Shown: one piece after another, positions 16,597-24,382 of the stretch
How the letters are laid out: the number at the start of each line of letters is the position of its first letter
How positions within the stretch are numbered: position 1 is the stretch's first letter
Source: JAZDFC01 sp043808235
GTDB lineage: Bacteria > Bacteroidota > Ignavibacteria > Ignavibacteriales > Melioribacteraceae
NCBI GenBank assembly: GCA_043808235.1
Contig: JAZDFC010000068.1
Coordinates: forward strand, 1-64,000
Direction: 5' to 3'
DNA length: 64,000 bases
Made by a program: the position numbers and the translations under genes
Notes under the pieces: generated by a model
The model's input: only the letters and a program-made list of their open reading frames with translations
Database searches by the model: none
What the model was told of the DNA's origin: nothing

Positions 16597-16941
16597 TTAA
16601 CTTTTTGTTGCAACAACAATTGTTATATGATTCGAACGTTTTCTAACTCTATAGGCTCTTCCCATTGGAGCAGCCAATACTCTTTTCACCATAGGACCGG
16701 CGTCAACAAATGCTTCTTTAACAACCAGGTCCGATGTTTCGTATTTAGTATCCTGATCTTTATTAAAAAGATTTGATACTGCACTTCTTAAAGTTTTCTC
16801 GGCATCCTTTGATGCATGCTTTGGATTAAAATGTAAAATCTCAATCGCTTTATCAACGGCAACACCGCGTATTAGATCAATAACCAAACGCATTTTTCTT
16901 GGCGATGTTCCGATGTATTTATGTTTTGCTAATGCTTCCAT
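16597..16941 (-). CDS. rplV: Large ribosomal subunit protein uL22
   Basis: Its beta-hairpin helps form the exit-tunnel constriction. 114 residues: HKYIGTSPRKMRLVIDLIRG at the N terminus, EAFVDAGPMVKRVLAAPMGR and RVRKRSNHITIVVATKS at the end. 14 nt before rpsC. Confidence 0.97.
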   Translation of the reverse strand: MEALAKHKYIGTSPRKMRLVIDLIRGVAVDKAIEILHFNPKHASKDAEKTLRSAVSNLFNKDQDTKYETSDLVVKEAFVDAGPMVKRVLAAPMGRAYRVRKRSNHITIVVATKS

Positions 16942-16960
16942 AATAATTTTCCTATAATAT

Positions 16961-17251
16961 CTATGCCTTTACTTTGGATGCTTTTTCTGCTTTAGTTCCC
17001 GGATGTCCACGGAATATTCTTGTTGGTGAAAACTCGCCGAGTTTATGACCAACCATATTTTCCGAAACGTAAACGGGTATCATTTTATTCCCATTATGCA
17101 CGGCAATTGTATGCCCAACAAATTCGGGAGAAATAGTACTGGTACGAGACCATGTTTTAACAATTTTCTTTTGATTGGACTCGTTCAATTTTTGAATCTT
17201 CTTCAAAAGCTTGTAGTCGATATATGGACCTTTTTTTACAGACCTTGGCAT
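16961..17251 (-). CDS. rpsS: Small ribosomal subunit protein uS19
   Basis: 30S head protein that pairs with uS13. 96 residues: MPRSVKKGPYIDYKLLKKIQ, KIVKTWSRTSTISPEFVGHT, NGNKMIPVYVSENMVGHKLG and EFSPTRIFRGH. Normal position between rplB and rplV. Confidence 0.98.
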   Translation of the reverse strand: MPRSVKKGPYIDYKLLKKIQKLNESNQKKIVKTWSRTSTISPEFVGHTIAVHNGNKMIPVYVSENMVGHKLGEFSPTRIFRGHPGTKAEKASKVKA

Positions 17252-17266
17252 AAATTAATCTCTAAA

Positions 17267-18091
17267 TTATTTTCTACGTTTAACAATATATCTATTAGAA
17301 GGATTTTTTCTTTTCCTTGTTTTCAAACCTTTGGCTCTTTGTCCCCATGGTGATACCGGGTGACCACCGCCTGAAGTTTTACCTTCCCCACCACCCATCG
17401 GATGATCTACCGGGTTCTTAGCAACACCTCGCGAAAACGGTCTTCTACCAAGCCATCTGCTTCTGCCAGCTTTACCCAGACTAATATTTTCATGATCTGC
17501 ATTTCCAACGGATCCGTAAGTAGCCATACATTCAAGCTGCACTAATCTAACTTCGCCCGAAGGCATTTTTAATTGAGCAAACTTTCCTTCTTTAGCCATT
17601 AACTGTAAAGCTGATCCGGCTGACCTGCCTAATTGACCACCTTTACCTGGTTTCAATTCAACATTGTGAACATAACTTGCTAAAGGTATATCTTTTAGTT
17701 TTAAAGCATTTCCAATTTTTATTTCTACGTTTGGTCCGGATACAAGCTGATCACCAACTTTCAAACCGTTGGGTGCAAGGATATATCTTTTCTCTCCATC
17801 TATATAATGAAGTAAGGCAATTCTTGCAGAACGGTTAGGATCGTACTCTATAGAAAATACATTAGCGGGGATTCCGTGTTTATCTCTTTTGAAATCAATA
17901 ATTCGATACATCCTTTTATGTCCGCCGCCGCGATGACGAGCTGTCATTCTTCCATGATTATTTCTGCCACCCGAACTTTTAACCGGCACCAACAATGATT
18001 TTTCGGGAGTTGTCTTTGTAACTTCCTCAAACGTTGAAACCGACATGAATCTCGTCCCGGGTGTAACCGGTTTAAATTTTCTTAATCCCAT
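17267..18091 (-). CDS. rplB: Large ribosomal subunit protein uL2
   Basis: Needed for subunit association and peptidyl-transferase centre assembly. 274 residues: MGLRKFKPVTPGTRFMSVST, GRMTARHRGGGHKRMYRIID, the central RLVQLECMATYGSVGNADHE, and the conserved C-terminal GVAKNPVDHPMGGGEGKTSG with the catalytically important His in VDHPMGGG. Confidence 0.98.
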   Translation of the reverse strand: MGLRKFKPVTPGTRFMSVSTFEEVTKTTPEKSLLVPVKSSGGRNNHGRMTARHRGGGHKRMYRIIDFKRDKHGIPANVFSIEYDPNRSARIALLHYIDGEKRYILAPNGLKVGDQLVSGPNVEIKIGNALKLKDIPLASYVHNVELKPGKGGQLGRSAGSALQLMAKEGKFAQLKMPSGEVRLVQLECMATYGSVGNADHENISLGKAGRSRWLGRRPFSRGVAKNPVDHPMGGGEGKTSGGGHPVSPWGQRAKGLKTRKRKNPSNRYIVKRRK

Positions 18092-18116
18092 TGTTATTTA
18101 ATCTCCAGTATACGCA

Positions 18117-18410
18117 TTATGCTTGACCGAACAAATCTATTGTTTGACCTTCTTTTAAAGTAATTATTGCTTTTTTGTATTGCGGTGTTTTTCCGGTAAA
18201 TCTGCCGCGTTTTGTAAATTGTGTTCTGGATTTACCTTTGTGTTTAATTGTATTCACAGAAACAACATCAACGTTAAATTTTTCTTTAACAGCTTTAGCA
18301 ATTTCAATTTTGTTAGCGGTGATATCAACAAAGAAACCATATTTCTTTTTCGCTTCGGTAATCGCCGTCATTTTTTCTGTAACAAGTGGTCTAATTAGTA
18401 TATTTCGCAT
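18117..18410 (-). CDS. rplW: Large ribosomal subunit protein uL23
   Basis: Docking site for trigger factor and SRP at the tunnel exit. 97 residues: MRNILIRPLVTEKMTAITEA, KYGFFVDITANKIEIAKAVK, then FNVDVVSVNTIKHKGKSRTQ and a Gln/Asp-rich end. 25 nt separate it from rplB. Confidence 0.97.
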   Translation of the reverse strand: MRNILIRPLVTEKMTAITEAKKKYGFFVDITANKIEIAKAVKEKFNVDVVSVNTIKHKGKSRTQFTKRGRFTGKTPQYKKAIITLKEGQTIDLFGQA

Positions 18411-18429
18411 TTCACTACCCGCAATTCAA

Positions 18430-19056
18430 TTAGTTAAAAGTGCCGACAAATTTATCGACGGCTCCTTTTTGCATCAATAAAATCTGATTATTTAAGATAT
18501 CATAGGTGGATGCTTTATCAGCTTCCATGATATTTATTTTTGGAATATTTCTTCCCGATTTATAAACGGTTGCTAATGTTCCGTTTGTTAAAAGCAGAGT
18601 TTTCTTCCCTTTGATATTCAATGCACTCAATACATTTACAAATTCTTTTGTCTTCGGGGCTTCGAAATTAAAATCCTCTACTATCATTATCTGTTCTGCT
18701 TTGGCTTTATAAGTCGCAGCTGATTTTCTAGCTAAGCGAGCTACTTTTTTATTAATTTTTTTGCTGTAATCTCTTGGTTTTGGACCAAATACTCTTCCAC
18801 CACCAACCCATAGAGGCGACCTTGAAGTACCTGCTCTTGCTGTACCGCGACCTTTCTGACGCCATGGTTTTTTACCGCCGCCGGAGACTTCACTTCTTTC
18901 TTTCGATTTATGAGTTCCCTGTCTTTGGTTTGCCAAATGCCCAGTTACGGACAAGTAAATTGCATGATCATTTGGTTCAATCCCGAATATTTCATCGGAT
19001 AATTCCACAGTCTCGCCAGACTTTGTTCCGTCTATTTTATAAACATCAAGCTTCAT
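18430..19056 (-). CDS. rplD: Large ribosomal subunit protein uL4
   Basis: Tunnel-constriction protein and, in E. coli, the autogenous regulator of the S10 operon. 208 residues. The extended loop shows RQGTHKSKERSEVSGGGKKP, WRQKGRGTARAGTSRSPLWV and GGGRVFGPKPRDYSKKINKK. Normal order rplC-rplD-rplW. Confidence 0.98.
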   Translation of the reverse strand: MKLDVYKIDGTKSGETVELSDEIFGIEPNDHAIYLSVTGHLANQRQGTHKSKERSEVSGGGKKPWRQKGRGTARAGTSRSPLWVGGGRVFGPKPRDYSKKINKKVARLARKSAATYKAKAEQIMIVEDFNFEAPKTKEFVNVLSALNIKGKKTLLLTNGTLATVYKSGRNIPKINIMEADKASTYDILNNQILLMQKGAVDKFVGTFN

Positions 19057-19068
19057 TTTTTAACCGGT

Positions 19069-19689
19069 TTACTTAATTATTTCAACAATTGTATTAATCG
19101 CTCCGGGCACAGCGCCGTTGAGCATTATCAAATTCTTTTCAGGTACTATTTTTACAATCTTTACATTAGGAATAGTAACATGAGTAAAACCTTTACGTCC
19201 TGCCATTCTTGTTCCTGGGAACACTCTCGAAGGATAAGAGCTTGCACCAATTGAACCGGGAGCTCTTAATCTATCACTTTGTCCATGTGTAGTACCGCCG
19301 ACACCACCAAAATTATGTCTTTTAATTACACCCTGAAAACCTTTTCCTTTGCTTTTAGCGGCGACTTTAACTTTCTCACCTTCCTTAAAGAGCTCAGTTG
19401 TAATCACATCGCCAACTTTATAATCGGCAGTATTAAAATTTCTAAATTCTTTAAGAAATTTTGAAGGTGTAAGCTCTATTTTTTTAAAGAAACCAGCCAA
19501 AGGTTTATTTGTATGTTTTTCTTTTCTTTCGCCAAAACCTAATTTTACTGCTTCGTAACCGTCGCGTGTTTTGGTTTTAATATCAACGATAGGGCAAGGA
19601 CCTGCTTCAACCACGGTAACGGGTATTGAATCGCCGTCTGCAGTAAAGATACTTGTCATTCCCAATTTTTTTCCTAATATACCAGGCAT
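19069..19689 (-). CDS. rplC: Large ribosomal subunit protein uL3
   Basis: Early assembly protein reaching the peptidyl-transferase centre. 206 residues: MPGILGKKLGMTSIFTADGD, GKGFQGVIKRHNFGGVGGTT, HGQSDRLRAPGSIGASSYPS and FPGTRMAGRKGFTHVTIPNV. The Gln in HGQSDRLR is the residue methylated by PrmB in E. coli. Confidence 0.98.
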   Translation of the reverse strand: MPGILGKKLGMTSIFTADGDSIPVTVVEAGPCPIVDIKTKTRDGYEAVKLGFGERKEKHTNKPLAGFFKKIELTPSKFLKEFRNFNTADYKVGDVITTELFKEGEKVKVAAKSKGKGFQGVIKRHNFGGVGGTTHGQSDRLRAPGSIGASSYPSRVFPGTRMAGRKGFTHVTIPNVKIVKIVPEKNLIMLNGAVPGAINTIVEIIK

Positions 19690-19700
19690 TTTATAAATTC

Positions 19701-20009
19701 CTATAACTTAATCTCGATATCAACACCCGCCGGAATTTCTAATTTGCTTAAGGCATCGACGGTTTTGTTGTTCGAGTTATGAATATCGATTATTCTTTTA
19801 TGAGCTCTAATCTCAAACTGTTCTCTCGATTTTTTATCAACGTGCGGAGAACGTAGTACTGTAAACACAGTTCTTTTGGTTGGAAGCGGAATAGGTCCCG
19901 ATACTACCGCACCAGTACTTTTGACTGTTTTGATAATCTTCTCAGTTGATTTATCAATCAAAATATGATCGTAAGATTTTAGTTTTATTCTTATCTTCTG
20001 ACCGGGCAC
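19701..20009 (-). CDS. rpsJ: Small ribosomal subunit protein uS10
   Basis: 102-residue 30S head protein, also the NusE antitermination factor that contacts NusB and NusG. It shows KIRIKLKSYDHILIDKSTEK, PIPLPTKRTVFTVLRSPHVD and KKSREQFEIRAHKRIIDIHN. First gene of the S10-operon part; a terminator-like hairpin separates it from tuf. Confidence 0.98.
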   Translation of the reverse strand: MPGQKIRIKLKSYDHILIDKSTEKIIKTVKSTGAVVSGPIPLPTKRTVFTVLRSPHVDKKSREQFEIRAHKRIIDIHNSNNKTVDALSKLEIPAGVDIEIKL

Positions 20010-20023
20010 TTTCTTTCTCCTAA

Positions 20024-20056
20024 AGCTAAAAATGGGGAGTTTTTTTTGAACTCCCC
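20024..20056 (-). terminator. Terminator/attenuator between tuf and rpsJ
   Basis: GGGGAGTT (minus strand 20056-20049) pairs perfectly with AACTCCCC (20041-20034) around a 7-nt A-rich loop, followed by a short T tract (ATTTTT, 20033-20028). It begins 16 nt after the tuf stop and ends shortly before the rpsJ start, so some transcripts should stop after tuf. Read-through or an overlapping promoter would feed the S10 operon. Confidence 0.75.
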
Positions 20057-20071
20057 GTTATAAATTGTTAA

Positions 20072-21277
20072 TTATGCAATAATCTTTGTAACAACACCAG
20101 CGCCAACAGTTCTACCGCCTTCGCGGATAGCGAACTTCAATCCAACTTCCATAGCAATTTCTGCAATCAAATCAACTTTCAGTTCAACTCTGTCGCCAGG
20201 CATAACCATTTCAGTACCTTCAGGTAAGGTAGAAACACCGGTTACGTCCGTTGTTCTGAAATAAAACTGTGGTCTGTAACCATTGAAGAACGGGGTATGA
20301 CGACCGCCTTCTTCTTTGGAAAGGATGTAAACATTTCCTTCGAATTTTGTATGAGGTGTAATGCTTCCTGGTTTAGCAAGAACCATTCCTCTTTCGATTT
20401 CTTTTTTATCAACGCCTCTCATAAGAATACCAGCGTTGTCACCAGCCATAGCTGAATCAAGTTCTTTTCTGAACATTTCAATACCGGTAACAACTGATTT
20501 CTTATGAACACCGAGACCTATTAATTCAATTTCTTCGCCTAATTTCAATTGACCTCTTTCAACTCTTCCGGTAGCAACTGTTCCACGACCGGTAATTGAA
20601 AATACATCTTCAACAGGCATTAAGAAAGGTTTATCGGCATCACGTTGTGGAATTGGAACATACGAGTCAACTGCATCCATAAGTTCCCAAATACAACTAT
20701 ATCTTGGATCATCGGGCTTAGCATCGCTTACACCAGCTTCGAGAGCTTGTAAAGCAGAGCCTTTAATAATTGGAATTTCATCACCTGGGAATTCATACAT
20801 GGTCAATAATTCGCGCAATTCCATTTCAACGAGATCAATTAGTTCCTGATCGTCAACTGCGTCAACTTTATTTAAAAATACAACTATTTTAGGAACGCCA
20901 ACTTGACGTGCCAATAGAATGTGTTCGCGTGTTTGTGGCATAGGACCATCGGTAGCGGCAACTACTAATATTGCACCATCCATTTGAGCAGCACCAGTAA
21001 TCATGTTCTTTACATAGTCTGCGTGACCAGGACAGTCAACGTGAGCGTAGTGTCTGTTCGCAGTTGAATATTCAACGTGCGCTGTAGCGATAGTTATACC
21101 TCTTTCTCTTTCTTCCGGAGCGTTGTCAATACTATCGAAGGTTCTGATCTGGGACAAACCCTTTTTTGCTAAAGCCATTGTGATGGCCGCTGTCAGGGTT
21201 GTCTTTCCATGGTCAACGTGTCCGATAGTCCCAATGTTAACATGGGGCTTACTCCTATCAAATTTTTCTTTTGCCAT
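20072..21277 (-). CDS. tuf: Elongation factor Tu
   Basis: GTPase delivering aminoacyl-tRNA to the ribosome. 401 residues. G1 is GHVDHGKT (19-26), switch II is DCPGHADYVKNM with the catalytic His, NKVD forms G4, and domains 2-3 end with EGGRTVGAGVVTKII. Only copy in the window, 42 nt after fusA (str-operon order). The second tuf often found next to the tRNA-Thr/secE cluster is absent here. Confidence 0.98.
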   Translation of the reverse strand: MAKEKFDRSKPHVNIGTIGHVDHGKTTLTAAITMALAKKGLSQIRTFDSIDNAPEERERGITIATAHVEYSTANRHYAHVDCPGHADYVKNMITGAAQMDGAILVVAATDGPMPQTREHILLARQVGVPKIVVFLNKVDAVDDQELIDLVEMELRELLTMYEFPGDEIPIIKGSALQALEAGVSDAKPDDPRYSCIWELMDAVDSYVPIPQRDADKPFLMPVEDVFSITGRGTVATGRVERGQLKLGEEIELIGLGVHKKSVVTGIEMFRKELDSAMAGDNAGILMRGVDKKEIERGMVLAKPGSITPHTKFEGNVYILSKEEGGRHTPFFNGYRPQFYFRTTDVTGVSTLPEGTEMVMPGDRVELKVDLIAEIAMEVGLKFAIREGGRTVGAGVVTKIIA

Positions 21278-21319
21278 CGGGTTCTCCTTTTAATTGTTTT
21301 TGATTTTTCTCAATAAACT

Positions 21320-23422
21320 TTAATTAGTTTCTGCTGATCTACGCGACTGACTCTTCTCCGAAAGTTCATCCGTAATCGATTTAGGCAGTTGTGAATAATG
21401 TGAAAATTGCATTGTATAAATCGCTCGGCCTTGAGTCATAGATCTTAACGAAGTAGCGTATCCAAACATCTCGGAAAGTGGTGCTCTTGCTTTAATGACC
21501 TGAGCATCCTTTCGAGCCATAAATCCTTCAATTTTTCCACGTCGTGAATTTATATCTCCCATGACGTCACCCAAATATTCTTCAGGTGTAATAATTTCAA
21601 TACTCATAACCGGTTCGAGAACTATTGGATCAGCTTTTCTTGCGCCTTCTCTAAATCCCATAGAACCGGCAACTTTAAAAGATATTTCATCGGAATCGAC
21701 ATCATGGTACGAACCATCAAATAATTTTACTTTCACATCAACAACTGGATATCCTGCAACAACACCGTTTCGCATTGCTTCTTCAATACCTTTCGAAACA
21801 GGAGTTATATACTCTTTGGGTACAACTCCGCCAATAATTGCGTTTTCAAATTCAAAACCTTTACCCGTCTCATTGGGTGAAATCTCAAGCCAAACATGCC
21901 CGTATTTACCGCGACCACCAGTCTGTTTAACAAACTTACCTTCTGCCTGTACAGTTTTGGTAATTGTCTCGCGATATGCAACCTGCGGTTTACCAACATT
22001 TGCTTCAACTTTAAATTCGCGCTTCATTCTATCAACTAAAATCTCAAGATGAAGCTCACCCATTCCACTAATAAGCGTCTGTCCAGTTTCATCATCAACT
22101 TTAACTTTGAATGTAGGATCTTCGTCTGATAATTTAGCTAAAGCATCAGATAATTTATCCTGATCCGCCTTTGTTTTTGGTTCAATCGCAATTTGGATAA
22201 CAGGTTCAGGGAAAGCCATCTTTTCAAGAATTATCGGATCATCTTCTGAACAAAGTGTGTCGCCGGTTTTGGTAAATTTCAATCCAACAATTGCCGCAAT
22301 ATCACCTGCCTGAATGCTTTCCAAATCCTCACGATGATTTGCGTGCATCAACAATATTCTTCCAACTCTCTCTTTTCTATCGGAAACGGAATTCAGTACA
22401 TAAGAACCAGCTTTTAATGAACCGCTATAAACACGAATAAATGTCAATTTCCCAACAAAGGGATCGCTCATAATTTTAAATGCGAGAGCAGTAAATTTTG
22501 CATTCGGATCAATTTTTCTTGTAACTTTATCATTTTTGTTCAAATGATGGGCTTCCAAATCACCTGCGTCAATAGGTGAAGGTAAAAACTCAACAACCGC
22601 ATCAAGGATTTTTTGAATACCCTTATTTTTAAAAGATGAACCGCAAAGAACAGGCACAATTTTCAACTGAATTGTTGCTTTCCGCAGAACTCTCCTAATT
22701 TCTTCCTCTGTTATTTGTTTACCTTCAAGATACTTTTCTAATAGCGAATCATCAACGTCAGATACAGCTTCCAGCATCAAAGTCCTGTATTTATTTGTCA
22801 TCGGCATTAAATCGGCAGGGATATCAATATCTTCGAAAATAGCGCCTAATGAATCCTCATGATACATCCTGGCTTTCATCGATATTAAATCTATAACACC
22901 TGCAAACAAATCACCTTCACCAATCGGCAAAGTAATTGGAACTGCATTTGCACCCAATCGAGTTTTCATCATACTAAGCGCATTATAAAAATCAGCTCCA
23001 ACACGGTCCATTTTATTCACAAACGCAATACGAGGAACACCGTATTTATCTGCTTGGCGCCAGACGGTTTCTGACTGCGGTTCAACACCACCAACAGCAC
23101 AGAATAGAGCAATAGCCCCATCTAAAACTCTTAAAGATCTTTCAACTTCTACTGTAAAATCGACGTGACCCGGAGTATCAATAATATTTATATGATGGTC
23201 TCTCCAATATGTAGTAGTAGCTGCGCTTGTTATCGTAATACCGCGCTCTTTTTCCTGTTCCATCCAATCCATCGTAGCAGCACCGTCATGTACTTCTCCC
23301 ATGCGGTGTAATTTTCCGGTATAATACAAAATTCGCTCGGTAGTCGTAGTTTTTCCAGCATCGATATGTGCCATAATACCGATATTGCGAACTTTTTGTA
23401 TGTCGACTCTTTTAATTGCCAT
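21320..23422 (-). CDS. fusA: Elongation factor G
   Basis: Translocation GTPase, 700 residues from the ATG at 23422. The start was chosen because MAIKRVDIQKVRNIGIMAHI matches the family. An in-frame upstream start (23488) would add 22 residues overlapping rpsG and is unlikely. G1 is AHIDAGKT (18-25), G3 is DTPGHVDF, G4 is NKMD, and domain IV has GGVVPKEYITPVSKGIEEAM. The C-terminal domain V contains the MFGYATSLRSMTQGRA loop. 10 nt after rpsG and 42 nt before tuf. Confidence 0.97.
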   Translation of the reverse strand: MAIKRVDIQKVRNIGIMAHIDAGKTTTTERILYYTGKLHRMGEVHDGAATMDWMEQEKERGITITSAATTTYWRDHHINIIDTPGHVDFTVEVERSLRVLDGAIALFCAVGGVEPQSETVWRQADKYGVPRIAFVNKMDRVGADFYNALSMMKTRLGANAVPITLPIGEGDLFAGVIDLISMKARMYHEDSLGAIFEDIDIPADLMPMTNKYRTLMLEAVSDVDDSLLEKYLEGKQITEEEIRRVLRKATIQLKIVPVLCGSSFKNKGIQKILDAVVEFLPSPIDAGDLEAHHLNKNDKVTRKIDPNAKFTALAFKIMSDPFVGKLTFIRVYSGSLKAGSYVLNSVSDRKERVGRILLMHANHREDLESIQAGDIAAIVGLKFTKTGDTLCSEDDPIILEKMAFPEPVIQIAIEPKTKADQDKLSDALAKLSDEDPTFKVKVDDETGQTLISGMGELHLEILVDRMKREFKVEANVGKPQVAYRETITKTVQAEGKFVKQTGGRGKYGHVWLEISPNETGKGFEFENAIIGGVVPKEYITPVSKGIEEAMRNGVVAGYPVVDVKVKLFDGSYHDVDSDEISFKVAGSMGFREGARKADPIVLEPVMSIEIITPEEYLGDVMGDINSRRGKIEGFMARKDAQVIKARAPLSEMFGYATSLRSMTQGRAIYTMQFSHYSQLPKSITDELSEKSQSRRSAETN

Positions 23423-23432
23423 TCTTAACTTA

Positions 23433-23900
23433 TTACCATTTATAATGTGCAAAAGCTTTATTAGCTTCGGCCATTCTGTGAGTATCATCTTTCTTCTTTA
23501 CTGCTCCGCCTTCACCGGTGGAGGCTGCTATTAATTCGGCAGATAACTTTAATGCCATCGATTTATCTTTTCTATCACGGGCATAATTTTTTAACCATCT
23601 GAAAGCTAATGCTGTTCGTCTTTCGGGTCTAACTTCCATTGGTACTTGATATGTTGCACCACCAACTCTACGGCTTCTAACTTCAACGAGAGGCGCAGCA
23701 TTTGAAATAGCCTTTTTGAATACCTCAATAGCAGGTTTCTTGGTTTTCTTTTCAATCATATCGAATGTATCGTATAGAACCTTACGAGCTGTGGATTTTT
23801 TACCGTCAAACATAAGAGCATTAATGAATTTCGAAACCAAGACATCGCTATACTTTGGATCTGCTTTTAAATATCTTTTTTCTGGTCTTCTTTTTCTCAT
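23433..23900 (-). CDS. rpsG: Small ribosomal subunit protein uS7
   Basis: Nucleates 30S head assembly and in E. coli regulates the str operon. 155 residues: MRKRRPEKRYLKADPKYSDV, RVGGATYQVPMEVRPERRTA, FRWLKNYARDRKDKSMALKL and a C-terminal AEANKAFAHYKW. Normal length; 2 nt after rpsL. Confidence 0.98.
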   Translation of the reverse strand: MRKRRPEKRYLKADPKYSDVLVSKFINALMFDGKKSTARKVLYDTFDMIEKKTKKPAIEVFKKAISNAAPLVEVRSRRVGGATYQVPMEVRPERRTALAFRWLKNYARDRKDKSMALKLSAELIAASTGEGGAVKKKDDTHRMAEANKAFAHYKW

Positions 23901-23902
23901 AA

Positions 23903-24280
23903 TTACTTCGCCTTAGGTTTTTTAGTTCCATATTTTGAACGACTTTTTTTCCTATCCTCAACACCGCTTGTATCGAGCGTACCTCTTAAAATATGATAAC
24001 GGACTCCAGGTAAATCTTTCACCCTACCGCCACGAATCAATACTATTGAGTGCTCTTGTAGGTTATGACCTTCACCAGGTATATAAGCTGTAACTTCTAT
24101 ACCATGCGAAAGTCTAACTCTTGCAACCTTACGCAATGCTGAGTTAGGCTTTTTTGGCGTTGTCGTATAAACTCTTGTACATACTCCTCTTTTCTGAGGA
24201 CAGCTACTCAAAGCCGGAGCTTTGCTCTTATATACTACTTTCTTTCTACCTTTTCTAACCAACTGACTAATTGTTGGCAC
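23903..24280 (-). CDS. rpsL: Small ribosomal subunit protein uS12
   Basis: Decoding-centre protein; site of streptomycin resistance. 125 residues from a GTG start at 24280. GGAGG lies 6 nt upstream, exactly placed for this GTG. A longer in-frame ATG start (24301) would bury that SD inside coding sequence and add seven atypical residues. Visible: PTISQLVRKGRKKVVYKSKA, CPQKRGVCTRVYTTTPKKPN, the conserved KKPNSALRK lysines and GRVKDLPGVRYHILRGTLDT (PGVRYH loop). First gene of the str operon. Confidence 0.96.
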   Translation of the reverse strand: MPTISQLVRKGRKKVVYKSKAPALSSCPQKRGVCTRVYTTTPKKPNSALRKVARVRLSHGIEVTAYIPGEGHNLQEHSIVLIRGGRVKDLPGVRYHILRGTLDTSGVEDRKKSRSKYGTKKPKAK

Positions 24281-24317
24281 GCAAATCCTCCATAATTTCA
24301 ATTAAATTCAGACTTTT

Positions 24318-24346
24318 AATATAGATATATAGAAATTTATTGTCAA
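24318..24346 (-). promoter_or_regulatory. Sigma-70-type promoter of the str operon
   Basis: On the minus strand TTGACA (24346-24341) and TATATT (24323-24318) are separated by exactly 17 nt, a near-consensus -35/-10 pair. It lies in the 102-nt rpoC-rpsL gap, with the SD and GTG of rpsL about 30 nt downstream of the expected start site. Seen in sequence; activity is inferred. Confidence 0.65.
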
Positions 24347-24382
24347 GTTTCACAAATAAAACCTGCAAAATATTTCGTTTTT

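Noticed and set aside
23423..23488. Longer N terminus for EF-G
   Set aside because: It overlaps rpsG and the extra residues do not match the family; the ATG at 23422 does.
24281..24301. Longer N terminus for uS12
   Set aside because: The SD GGAGG would fall inside coding sequence; the GTG start fits exactly.
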